Positions 51,091 to 59,388 of a stretch of DNA of 64,000 nt are shown here, piece after piece. The notes beneath the pieces are model-generated. The model saw only the letters and a list, made by a program, of their open reading frames with translations, was not told the DNA's origin and ran no database searches. Every line of letters begins with the position of its first letter. The first letter of the stretch is position 1. The stretch lies in assembly GCF_010894435.1 (NCBI RefSeq), contig NZ_JAAIXZ010000003.1, positions 248,001 to 312,000 of the forward strand. The letters run 5' to 3'. A program made the translations under genes and the position numbers. This DNA comes from Pyxidicoccus trucidator (lineage in GTDB: Bacteria > Myxococcota > Myxococcia > Myxococcales > Myxococcaceae).

Positions 51091-52031
51091 GGCGATATCC
51101 CCCCTGGGGCCCGTGCTCCGGGCCCTTCTCGTGGTTGTACAAGGTTCCCCCTGTCCGAGTCGCCTCCCCGGCCATGACGCCCCCTCCCATTCGCTCGTGA
51201 CGCGGCCTCGCGCAGCGGGTCGCCGGTGACGTCTTGAAGCCAATCCCGGGAGGGCGCGAGGTACAGGCCGCCCCCCACGGGTGTGGCGTGACGCAGCACC
51301 GCGTCCGGCGGTGCGCCCGCGACTCCGAGCAGCGTGTCCAGCGCGCGGTGGAAGCGGACCGGGTCCGCGGCGGCGGCGAGGAAGGCCAGGCCCTCCTCGC
51401 CGGACTGGCGGAAGGGAAAGCCCCGGCGGATGAGCCCCTCGAGGCTGGCGCGCTGGGGCTCGGCGTCGGGAGTGTCCCGCACCACCCGCAGGCGGGCGCG
51501 CGGGGGGCGGGACACGTCCTGCTGGAAGCGCAGGTACAGCATCCACGCGGCGCCGGAGAGGGGGCCGGCGGGGATGATGGCGCCGCGCTGGACCTCCTCG
51601 CGGGACGGAGCGTGGCGCGCGTTGGAGAGGCCGGGCGGCTCGAGGCCCTCGCCGATGCGGCCGCCGAGGACTTCCTCCTCGGGGACGAGGACGCCGGCGA
51701 CGCGGGCGGCGGTGCGGCGCAGGGCCCAGAGGAGGCGCTCGCGGGTGGGCGCGGCGAGCTGCACCAGCACCTGGGCCTGGGTGGAGGGGAAGTGCGTGTG
51801 TGCGCCGCGGCGGGGAAGCAGGGGCGGGCCGGCCTCCGCGTCGGCGTGGGGCGACACGAGCGACGCGTCGAAGGCGAGCACGGCGTGGATGTCGCCCGCG
51901 CGGCGCAGCTCCGCGTAGGCGTCCGCCGCGGCCTCGCGCACCTGGGACGCCGCGCTCGAGCGGCTCAGCCTCCAGACAGCGAGGGCGCTGAAGTCACCTG
52001 GTGAATGGAACAATCCTTCTTGGGGCTTCAT
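51087..52031 (-). CDS. DyP-type-peroxidase-like protein, apparently without haem ligands
   Basis: The 314-residue protein follows the DyP fold from end to end: PQEGLFHSPGDFSALAVWRL at the start, FPSTQAQVLVQLAAPTRERL in the middle, and GLAFLAAAADPVRFHRALDT then LLRHATPVGGGLYLAP-like sequence at the end. The catalytic GxxDG region reads GGRIGEGLEPP, with Gly where Asp is expected. Where DyPs have SHVAR carrying the haem-binding His, this protein has DAEPQRAS. It may therefore be a non-peroxidase scaffold. The last ~35 residues are Arg/Gly-rich. It is the first gene of a five-gene coupled operon and overlaps the next ATG. Fold confidence is moderate and the loss of haem is inferred. Confidence 0.65.
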   Translation of the reverse strand: MKPQEGLFHSPGDFSALAVWRLSRSSAASQVREAAADAYAELRRAGDIHAVLAFDASLVSPHADAEAGPPLLPRRGAHTHFPSTQAQVLVQLAAPTRERLLWALRRTAARVAGVLVPEEEVLGGRIGEGLEPPGLSNARHAPSREEVQRGAIIPAGPLSGAAWMLYLRFQQDVSRPPRARLRVVRDTPDAEPQRASLEGLIRRGFPFRQSGEEGLAFLAAAADPVRFHRALDTLLGVAGAPPDAVLRHATPVGGGLYLAPSRDWLQDVTGDPLREAASRANGRGRHGRGGDSDRGNLVQPREGPGARAPGGISP

Positions 52032-52300
52032 GCTGGTGTCCCCCCGGAAACCAGTCACAGCCGTGGATGCCTCGCGGGGCCGTGCTTCGTTGACCCCGCA
52101 CTTTCTTTCGACGGTGAGCAAAGCGGGGCCTCACGAGTCCCGTCAAACCCATGAGTCCGGGGAGTGTTGTCCAGCATCTTCGCGCGGTCCGGGAGGGTCG
52201 GCAGGTGATGACCGGTGGACAGCTGGGGGCCGGGAGGCGGGGCGCGGCCGGGTGACGGATGGGCGTGGAGGGGGAGCGGCCTCGTGCGAAGGTGGGCGCA

Positions 52301-53191
52301 ATGTCTCGAATGCAGTCGATGCGGAGCCCGGTGGCCGTCGCGGTGCTGGCGGTGCTGGCCGCGATGAGCACCATCCAGTTTGGAGCGTCGCTGGCCAAGG
52401 GGTTGTTCCCGGTGCTGGGCGCGCAGGGCACCACGGCGCTCCGGCTGGGCTTCGCCACGCTGATACTGCTGGCCTTCTGGCGGCCGTGGCGCAGGAAGCT
52501 CACCCGCCGCGACGTGCTCGCGGTGGGGGTGTATGGCGCGGCGCTCGGGGGGATGAACCTGACGTTCTACCTGGCGCTGGAGCGGATTCCGCTGGGGATT
52601 GCGGTGGCCATCGAGTTCACCGGGCCGCTGGCGGTGGCGCTGCTGTCGACGCGCAGGCCCATCGACTTCGTGTGGGCGTTGCTCGCGGTGGCGGGCATCC
52701 TGCTGATTCTGCCGCTGTCGGAGGCCTCGCAGCCGCTGGACCCGGTGGGTGTCGTCTGGGCGCTGGCGGCCGGGGCGTGCTGGGCGCTGTACATCCTCTT
52801 CGGGCAGCGGGCCGGAGCGGCGGTGCACGGAGGTACGGCCACGTCACTGGGCATGGCGACGGCGGCGCTGCTGGTGATGCCGTTCGGCGTGGCGCACGCG
52901 GGGGAGGGGCTGCTGAACGTGTCGCTGTGGCCGGCGGCGCTGGGCGTGGCGGTGCTTTCGAGCGCGCTGCCCTACTCGCTGGAGATGATTGCGCTGAAGG
53001 AGCTGCCGACGCGGACGTTCGGAATCCTGATGAGCCTGGAGCCGGCAATCGCTGCGGTGTCGGGGCTGGTGATTCTGGGGGAGCAGCTCGCGCTGGTGCA
53101 GTGGGTGGCGATTGGCTGCGTCATCCTCGCGTCCGCGGGCAGCGCGGCGACGGCACGCAAGTCCGTGCCGGCGCCGGACGCGGTGTCGTGA
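52301..53191 (+). CDS. rhtA: RhtA/EamA-family amino-acid exporter
   Basis: The 296-residue DMT-superfamily transporter has about ten membrane helices (AVLAVLAAMSTIQFGASLAK, FTGPLAVALLSTR, VVWALAAGACWALYILFGQR, SLEMIALKELPTRTFGILMS). The length and the PTRTFGILMSLEPA segment match RhtA, the threonine/homoserine exporter. ATG 52301 is taken because AAGGTGG lies just upstream and it gives the usual length. It is divergent from the DyP-like operon across 269 bp, which must hold both promoters; nothing else was seen there. Confidence 0.9.
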   Translation: MSRMQSMRSPVAVAVLAVLAAMSTIQFGASLAKGLFPVLGAQGTTALRLGFATLILLAFWRPWRRKLTRRDVLAVGVYGAALGGMNLTFYLALERIPLGIAVAIEFTGPLAVALLSTRRPIDFVWALLAVAGILLILPLSEASQPLDPVGVVWALAAGACWALYILFGQRAGAAVHGGTATSLGMATAALLVMPFGVAHAGEGLLNVSLWPAALGVAVLSSALPYSLEMIALKELPTRTFGILMSLEPAIAAVSGLVILGEQLALVQWVAIGCVILASAGSAATARKSVPAPDAVS

Positions 53192-53222
53192 GGGGCGGCG
53201 CGGGGAGGATGTGAAGAGCGAC

Positions 53223-53414
53223 TCAAGTCCCGGCGTCCGACGCGGGCACACGTCCGGTGGACAGGAAGGCGCTGTAGCGGCGCAGGTACCGCAGGGCGCC
53301 GTTGTCCAGGTAGTCCAGCCACCGGCGGACCGCCCACCTGGGGCGCAGTGCTTCCAGGCCCTTCCATTCGGCTCGGTGCTCAGGCTTTGACCGGTCCGAG
53401 CGCGGCAGCGCCAC
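53223..53414 (-). CDS. Doubtful short protein or gene fragment
   Basis: Sixty-three codons from a GTG, Arg-rich (KGLEALRPRWAVRRWLDYLD), with no clear ribosome-binding site. The open frame extends upstream into the space after the 129-residue gene, so this may be the tail of a decayed gene rather than a real one. Confidence 0.3.
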   Translation of the reverse strand: MALPRSDRSKPEHRAEWKGLEALRPRWAVRRWLDYLDNGALRYLRRYSAFLSTGRVPASDAGT

Positions 53415-53462
53415 GAGCCGCTGCCTTCCCTCATCGTGCTCGGCGATGCTCGCACGGAGCCG

Positions 53463-53852
53463 CTAGCGGACGGGTTGGATGGACTCCCACCACGCGGCGA
53501 TTGAAGCTGGCGTCCAGTGCGAGTCCCCGTCCATGGCATACGCGGACACCGGGTTGCACCAGGCGGCGTCGAGGAGTTGCCACAGTTCGTACTCCGAGGT
53601 GGCCTGACGATAGAGGAACTCGCCTGTGCTATCGAAGAGGCACACGTTGTTCGGAGCAAGCTCGGGCCCCATCCCGCAGACGTCATCGTCACCGACATAG
53701 ATGGGACCGGGGATGCCCCACGGGTGGCGGGCCTCCCAGCTGGCGCGGAAGTAGCGGTCCGTGTCGTGACTGAAGCCCCACCGCCGGAGTACGGCCGTGA
53801 CGTCGAGGAACGGCTCGTCCCAACGGATGTGCTCGTGCTTCGGCTGCGTCAT
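53463..53852 (-). CDS. Hypothetical protein (129 aa)
   Basis: A soluble, acidic, Trp-rich protein: VTAVLRRWGFSHDTDRYFRA, HPWGIPGPIYVGDDDV and YELWQLLDAAWCNPVSAYAM. It has no signal peptide. Size and composition recall small immunity or SUKH-like proteins, but I see no motif that proves this. Its 5' side faces the ~65-bp repeat array (54005-54475). Confidence 0.55.
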   Translation of the reverse strand: MTQPKHEHIRWDEPFLDVTAVLRRWGFSHDTDRYFRASWEARHPWGIPGPIYVGDDDVCGMGPELAPNNVCLFDSTGEFLYRQATSEYELWQLLDAAWCNPVSAYAMDGDSHWTPASIAAWWESIQPVR

Positions 53853-54004
53853 GACCGTGGAGCCTACTCATTCAGAACGCGGATGAGTCCTGCCGGGCCT
53901 GGAGGGGCTGCGCGAACCAGGCCCTGGCGCGGTTTCCGCCGCCATCATGCACTCCGTCTCAACCGTGGAGCACCCACCAGCCCAGCCCGGGTGGGGACGG
54001 GAGC

Positions 54005-54475
54005 GGAAGGAACCGTCATTCCGCGGGTCGGTCGCCCAGAGACAGGTGACTCCCCTGTGCGGGCGGACGTGGAACGAACGTTCCTTCCGGAGGTCCGCCG
54101 CCTGGAGCGGGGCTTCGCCTGTGCGGGCGGACGTGGAACGAACGTTCCTTCCGGAGGTCTTCCACCTGAAGCGGGGGCTCCGCCTGTGCGGGCGGACGTG
54201 GAACGAACGTTCCTTCCGGAGGTCTTCCACCTGAAGCGGGGGCTCCGCCTGTGCGAGCGGACGTGGAACGAACGTTCCTTCCGGAGGTCTTCCACCTGGG
54301 GCGAGGGGCTCAGCCTGTGCGGGCGGGCGCGGAAGGAACGGTCATTCCGGACGTGTGCCGGCCGCGCCGAGGGCTCCCGCATGTTCCGGGAGTGGAAGGA
54401 GCGGTCATTCTGAGCGTGCCCCGCCTGGGACGGGAGCCTCCCGCGTGTGGCGGACGTGGAAGGAACGGTCATTCC
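54005..54475. repeat. Eight-copy ~65-bp periodic repeat, each with an imperfect palindrome
   Basis: An 18-bp core starts at 54005, 54071, 54135, 54200, 54265, 54331, 54394 and 54458 (spacing 63-66 bp). Copies 2-5 read GGAACGAACGTTCCTTCC; copies 1, 6 and 8 read close to GGAAGGAACGGTCATTCC. Each has GGAA...TTCC symmetry. The sequences between cores are also related (CACCTGAAGCGGGGGCTCCG, for example), so this is a tandem array rather than CRISPR. It fills most of the 788-bp gap 53853-54640, which holds no convincing gene. The period is near six DNA turns. Confidence 0.9.
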
Positions 54476-54640
54476 GGGCATGTGCCGCCTCGGTCAGGCG
54501 AAGAGCAGGCGGCGGCATGTGCAGTGAGGCCGTGTCGCGAACTGGCTGGGGCCGAGCACGGATGCGGTGCCCTGTGCCATCACTTCTCACGTCATGAGTC
54601 AGGCCATGGCGGGATACGCACGAGCCAACGGACTTCATCC

Positions 54641-55888
54641 TCAGGGGAAGCCATTCCACGGTGGTCCTGCGCGCACGCCTTCCAGCGAGCGCAGGAAGGC
54701 GTGCAGGGCCGACCGCTCCGCCGGCTCCAGCGTCACCGGACGCAGCAGCGGAGACACCTCACCGAGATAGCGCCCCGGAGCCCGCGCCGCGATGAGATGG
54801 AAGTCCACCACCTCCTCCAGCGTGGCGAAGCGGCCGTTGTGCCCATAGGGCGCGGACGCGAGGAGGTTGCGCAGCGGCGGCGTGCGGAAGGCACCTTGAA
54901 GTCCCGGCCCCACTTCCCATCCAGGCAGGGGACGCAGGCCGTCGAAGTAGGGCCCCTGCGTGTTGAAGGGATTGGCCACGAGGATGCTCCACCCCCGCTC
55001 ACGTCCCGGGTCGAGCTCCTTGTCCTCCGCGGACGGCACACCGAGGTTGTGGAAGCCCTCGTCGCTGAGCATCGGCCCGGAGTGGCACCCGTCGCACCCG
55101 GCGCGGAAGAAGACATACAGCCCCTCGCGAGCCTCGGAGGACAGCGCCGTCTCCTCACCTCCGAGGAAGCGGTCGAAAGGAGAGGGCCCCGCCGCCAGCC
55201 TGCGCAGGTAGGCCTCGATGGCCTTGCCCACGTTGGCGGCGAGGCGGTTGACGGTGGCCCGGTCCTCGGGACGCATTCCGTCGAATGTGGCGTCACCGGG
55301 CCCGCCAACGGGAGGAAAGCGTTCGAAGGGCAGCGAGGGCCGCTCACCGAAGACGGCGGCGTAGTCCTGCCCCATCCCATTCACCACCCGGTGCGAGAGC
55401 TCCAGGCGGGTGGTGGCCATCTCCGCCGGGTTCTCGATGGCGAACAGCGGCTGCGACCACAGCGTGTCCGCGCGCCCGTCCCACAGTTGGGTGCGCATCC
55501 ACGCGGCGTTGAGCAGGGAAGGGGAGTTGCGCCCGAGCGAATCCGTGGCCGAGCCGGGTGGAGTCTCCGGATGCGCGCGCCCGTCATCGAACTCCTCTTC
55601 GGGCAGGTGGCAGCCGAAGCAGGCCACCGTGAAGCTGCTGGAGATGGAGGTGGCGAAGAACAGCCGCTGTCCCAGCCGGGCGGCCGCTTCGGAGTCCGCC
55701 ACCGCGTTGCCGCGTGCCGGAGGAAGCGAGTCGGGAAGGCGCATGGCGCGGGCCCGCTGGCACTGCTCCGAAGAGAGGCGCGCGTCGATTGCGCACGGGC
55801 CCGGGTTAGGCGGCGGCGTGGGTTCCTCCTCCGGCGAGCCCGCGCCGCCACAGGCACAGATGAGCAGCAGCCCCAGCGAAACACGCAC
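54641..55888 (-). CDS. Di-haem cytochrome c peroxidase/MauG-family lipoprotein
   Basis: The 415-residue protein has two CxxCH haem sites, CFGCH (90-94) and CDGCH (265-269). The family landmarks are RLGQRLFFATSIS, NSPSLLNAAW, LWDGRADTLWSQ, FRTPPLRNLLASAPYGHNG and FATLEEVVDFH. The signal peptide ends LLLICACGG, with a Cys fit for lipidation, then a Glu/Pro-rich tether. Such enzymes reduce H2O2 or oxidise protein or cofactor substrates in the periplasm. GTG 55888 is chosen with TGGAG six bases upstream; the frame stays open to 55960. Confidence 0.9.
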   Translation of the reverse strand: MRVSLGLLLICACGGAGSPEEEPTPPPNPGPCAIDARLSSEQCQRARAMRLPDSLPPARGNAVADSEAAARLGQRLFFATSISSSFTVACFGCHLPEEEFDDGRAHPETPPGSATDSLGRNSPSLLNAAWMRTQLWDGRADTLWSQPLFAIENPAEMATTRLELSHRVVNGMGQDYAAVFGERPSLPFERFPPVGGPGDATFDGMRPEDRATVNRLAANVGKAIEAYLRRLAAGPSPFDRFLGGEETALSSEAREGLYVFFRAGCDGCHSGPMLSDEGFHNLGVPSAEDKELDPGRERGWSILVANPFNTQGPYFDGLRPLPGWEVGPGLQGAFRTPPLRNLLASAPYGHNGRFATLEEVVDFHLIAARAPGRYLGEVSPLLRPVTLEPAERSALHAFLRSLEGVRAGPPWNGFP

Positions 55889-56040
55889 GGCACACTCCAC
55901 CCGCGAGGCCCGGCCCGCTCGCGCGAGCCGACTTTCCCCACGAACGGAAGCCGGCGGCAAGCTGGCCCTTGCCCGCCGCGTCCGGCTCCTCGGGCGCTTC
56001 GAACGTCACCGGTGAGCGGGAGCTGGCGGCAAGCCAGCCC

Positions 56041-57522
56041 TTACTTCGTGTCTTCCGCCACGCCCGGCTCCTCGGGCGCGGCGAACGTCTCCGACGTGTA
56101 CTTGCCCGTCTTCGCGTCGAACGTGTGGCGCGCGGCGAGCCGCTTCTCTCCGCGCTTGCCGTCCGCGGTCTCCGGCACCTCGAACGCCTCCAGGCGCGTC
56201 AGGTCCGCGCTCACCGTGTACTCCACGGGGTGGCCGCTCAGGCCGCCCGCGCCATCCAGGTTTTCCGCCTTGGAGAACCTCCCCTGCGCGTCCACGGTGA
56301 AGTGCTGGAAGAACACCACCGGGCACGCGCCGCACGCGCCAGCGCCCATCGGGTTGTTGGGGCCGTCGTAGACCTGCACGAGGTGCAGGCCCGGCGCCCG
56401 CTGCGCCACCTTCACCTCGTCAGCACCCACGCTCTGCGTGTGCAGAAGCTTCGTCCCCCTGCGAGACACCACCCACCGACTCACCCCGCCATACTCATTC
56501 GTCACCGCCGGCACGGAGACGACCTCCACGTCCCCCACCTTTCCCAGGCTCTTCACCGACGCCAAATCAATCTGCACCACGTCGGGGCTCGGCACCGTCG
56601 GCGTGTACTGGTACGCCTCCGGGCGATTCACCCAGACCTGGAGCGCATCCGCGTCCGGGCCCGGCACGTACGAGGCGCCCGGCTGCTCCTTCAGCGCCCG
56701 TTCCAGCAACTCCGGCCACTTCCCGAAGCGCAGCGGAGCCTTCAGCGCCACCGCGTGGAAGGTGGACGCGTCACCGAACTTCCGCTTCGGCGAAGAGGAC
56801 AGGAACGTCTCCTGCTTCGCGCCGCCCTCGTCGCTGTCCACCAGGTCCACCAGCACGCGCACGTCGCGCAGCGGAGCCTGCGCGGTGCGAGGAAAGGCGC
56901 CCACGGGGATGAAGGCCTCGAAGCGGTAGCCGCCCGGGAAGGGCTCGTAGCGCGCCGGGCCCACCGGGCCATTCAGCCCGAAGCGCACCGCGCCGCCCGC
57001 GGGCATCAGCCCGTACTGCGCCACCAGGTCGGACTGGAGCTGCTTGCGCCGCGCGGTCTGCTGCTTCCACCACGCCTTGCACGCCTCGGGGTTCTCCTGG
57101 TCGACCCTGGCGCAGTCGGACTCCCGGGGGACGAGGTTGTCACTCAGGTGGCTGATGAAGGCCAGCGGCGGCATCTTCGGCTGCGGCAGCGCGAGCCACA
57201 CCTCGGCATGGTCCGCGTTGATGTCCTTCTTGCCCGTGAGCTGCACCTTGTCGTCGAGCACCTCGCCGGCGATGGCGAGTCCCTCGGTGCCCAGGGCCAG
57301 CCACACCTTCGCGGACAGGTCCGCGGGCGAGGCCACCTTCAGGCTCCCCGCCACCTGATTCGCCGCGCCCAGCGTCAGCGAGGGCGGCTGCGTCCACTCG
57401 TCGAGCTTCCCATCGGCCTTGAAGCCCGAGGGCACGCCCTCGTGGAGCACGAGCGAGCCAGTGGGTGGCGGCGAAGCGGGCGCGGCGGAGAGCAGCAGCA
57501 GCATGGCGGGCAGCGTGAGCAT
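56041..57522 (-). CDS. Secreted protein with CBM9/DOMON-like N-terminal domain
   Basis: In this 493-residue protein, a signal peptide (MLTLPAMLLLLSAAPASP) precedes a beta-sandwich at about 30-230 (FKADGKLDEWTQPPSL, VWLALGTEGLAIAGEVLDDK, NADHAEVWLALPQP), the pattern of family-9 carbohydrate-binding/DOMON domains that bind sugars or haem. The C-terminal half is unknown and ends with a Glu-rich tail. Cys pairs (ACGACPVVFF) may form disulphides. ATG 57522 has GGGGGAA eight bases upstream; an earlier start at 57552 is less likely. The gene is 152 bp upstream of the cytochrome c peroxidase on the same strand. Confidence 0.7.
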   Translation of the reverse strand: MLTLPAMLLLLSAAPASPPPTGSLVLHEGVPSGFKADGKLDEWTQPPSLTLGAANQVAGSLKVASPADLSAKVWLALGTEGLAIAGEVLDDKVQLTGKKDINADHAEVWLALPQPKMPPLAFISHLSDNLVPRESDCARVDQENPEACKAWWKQQTARRKQLQSDLVAQYGLMPAGGAVRFGLNGPVGPARYEPFPGGYRFEAFIPVGAFPRTAQAPLRDVRVLVDLVDSDEGGAKQETFLSSSPKRKFGDASTFHAVALKAPLRFGKWPELLERALKEQPGASYVPGPDADALQVWVNRPEAYQYTPTVPSPDVVQIDLASVKSLGKVGDVEVVSVPAVTNEYGGVSRWVVSRRGTKLLHTQSVGADEVKVAQRAPGLHLVQVYDGPNNPMGAGACGACPVVFFQHFTVDAQGRFSKAENLDGAGGLSGHPVEYTVSADLTRLEAFEVPETADGKRGEKRLAARHTFDAKTGKYTSETFAAPEEPGVAEDTK

Positions 57523-57747
57523 GGCGACGTTCCCCCGGAGGACGGCGGTCACGCGAGGGACACCGGGTCCACCGCGGCACCGCGTGGCGAGCGGCTTCTG
57601 TCTAGCACCTCAACAAGGAAGGGGGCGTGCCTCGCTCCGGGCCCGCGAGGCCGGGGGACAGCTCCGTCCGGGCGCCCCGGAACCGGGCCACCGGCCGAGC
57701 GTCTTCGTGCTCGCCTGGAGCCGAGGGGCGCGCTACACGGCGGCGCC

Positions 57748-58407
57748 ATGCGAGACCGAATCCAGACCGTGCTCCGCCAGCTCTCCCAGACGCCCGCGCT
57801 GGAGGCGCGCTGGCTGCACACCCTGTCCCTCATGGAGTTCATCGGAGCGCGGAAGATTTCGCGCACGGTGGCGGACCGGCATCCCTCGCTGGAGGTGCTG
57901 GGCCACCTGACCGACGAGACGCGCCACGCCTTCGCCTTCAAGCGGCTGTCGGCGGAGGTGGCCGGCGCCGAAATCACGGGCCTCCTCTGCCCGGAGGCCG
58001 CGGGCCGCTACTTCCAGGCGCTGGACCATGAGCTGGCCACCTGGGCGACGTCCTACACGGGCGCGCCGGACATGTACCTCCACTACCTGCTCACCACGAC
58101 GGCGATTGAGCGGCGGGCCATGGTGCTCTACCCGCTCTACAAGGCGGCCTCGCGCCACGCCGCCGTGCGCGAGGAACTGGGCCGCGTCGTCACCGAGGAG
58201 CAGAGCCACCGGCGCACCATTGAAGACGCCTGTGTCGCGCGCCTCACCGCCGTGGGCGCCTCGCTGGATGCCGCGCTCGCGCTGGAGGAGCGCCTCTTCG
58301 CGGCCTTCATCACCGAGCTGGAGGCGGCCGTCGCGCGCGAGTCGGAGGAGGCGCAGCTCCCTCCCGCCCTGACGGCCACCGAGCCCGTCCGCCGGACACT
58401 CCAGTAG
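57748..58407 (+). CDS. Ferritin-like di-iron-fold protein
   Basis: The 219-residue helical protein has a plausible di-iron ligand set: LMEFIGARK (Glu30), LTDETRHAFAFKRL (Glu57, His60), TAIERRAMVLYPLY (Glu121) and VTEEQSHRRTIED (Glu151, His154). The two E-x-x-H pairs on the second and fourth helices are the ferritin-like signature. It may be an oxygenase or oxidase, or store iron. No export signal is seen. It is divergent from the CBM9-like gene. Confidence 0.75.
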   Translation: MRDRIQTVLRQLSQTPALEARWLHTLSLMEFIGARKISRTVADRHPSLEVLGHLTDETRHAFAFKRLSAEVAGAEITGLLCPEAAGRYFQALDHELATWATSYTGAPDMYLHYLLTTTAIERRAMVLYPLYKAASRHAAVREELGRVVTEEQSHRRTIEDACVARLTAVGASLDAALALEERLFAAFITELEAAVARESEEAQLPPALTATEPVRRTLQ

Positions 58408-58470
58408 CCACGGGACGCGCCCTGCTCACAGCGAGTCAGGCGGGGGACGCCGAGGTCCGCCGGAGCGGCT

Positions 58471-59205
58471 TCACTCCGGGGCCTCCGTGCCCCCCATGCC
58501 GGTGAGCACGAGCGTCCCGTCCTTCCACTCGCCGCGCAGGTTGCGCGCCTTGCGCGCCCGCTTGCGGCTGAGCTCCACGCCCACCGCGTCCAGGCCGAGC
58601 GCGTTGGCCACGGCCAGCACGGTGCCGTGGCCGCAGAACGGGTCCACCACCGTGCGCGTGGCGGTGTGCTCCTGGATGAAGCGGCACGCGACGAGGCACG
58701 CCTCCACGCCCATGCCGCGCGTCCACGTCACCTCGCCCGCCTCGGGCAGCACGTCGGCGGTGGACTTCGCCATGTTCGCGCGCACGCCCCGCGAGAAGGC
58801 CAGCAGGTGCGAGTACGCGGGCCGCCCATACGTCACCGTCCCCGGCGCGCGGCGGCACACCACCTTGTGGAAGAGCAGCTCGCACCCGGCCTCCTCCGCC
58901 GCGCGTGCCACGAGGTAGCCCTTGTCCACCCAGATACCGTCCTGCTTCACGTCCGTCTGGTAGAAGAGGCCCACGCCCTCCGCCGGCACGCGCGAGAGCA
59001 CGAGCCCCGCCGCGCGGACGAACCACGCCTTCCACTCCGCGAGCGTCAGCGAGGGGAACTCGGACATGTCGGGCAGCGAGGCGATGGCCGAGCACCCCTC
59101 CAGCACCGGCCGCGCTTCCAGCCAGGCCAGTGCGTCCTCGCAGTACACTGTGCGCCGCGGCTCCGTTGGCGTGAGCCCGCCCGTCCCGTCCCGTTCATCC
59201 ACCAT
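58471..59205 (-). CDS. Methyltransferase of the DNA/RNA N-MTase type with altered catalytic motif
   Basis: In this 244-residue protein, motif I is near the C-terminus: VVDPFCGHGTVLAVANALGL then DAVGVELS. The catalytic region lies first, the beta-class order of N6-adenine/N4-cytosine MTases. Where [DNS]PP[YFW] is expected it has ASLPDMSEF. The chemistry may thus be altered or the target may be RNA or protein. YGRPAYSHLLAFSRG is a conserved-looking block. No restriction partner is nearby. Confidence 0.7.
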   Translation of the reverse strand: MVDERDGTGGLTPTEPRRTVYCEDALAWLEARPVLEGCSAIASLPDMSEFPSLTLAEWKAWFVRAAGLVLSRVPAEGVGLFYQTDVKQDGIWVDKGYLVARAAEEAGCELLFHKVVCRRAPGTVTYGRPAYSHLLAFSRGVRANMAKSTADVLPEAGEVTWTRGMGVEACLVACRFIQEHTATRTVVDPFCGHGTVLAVANALGLDAVGVELSRKRARKARNLRGEWKDGTLVLTGMGGTEAPE

Positions 59206-59388
59206 GAGGACGCGGAGTCTGCCAGAGCCCCGCCTCTGCGCCTCTCTCCCGGCTGCCGGGTGAGGGTCCCTTCACACCGCGCGCGCTCCCACATGCCCCT
59301 CCATGGCGCATGTCCCGCACTCGTGGCTTGCTTTCAGTCCTGCACATTTCTCCAGTCCTGCTTTATCATTTTGCTCAGAGGAGGCTGC

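Noticed and set aside
47824..52031. A complete encapsulin operon
   Set aside because: DyP-like and isoprenoid-synthase-like proteins recall encapsulin cargo, but no HK97-fold shell gene is present in the window.
54005..54475. CRISPR array
   Set aside because: The repeat spacing is regular, but the sequences between cores are similar to one another, the cores are only ~18 bp and vary in type, and no cas gene is present.
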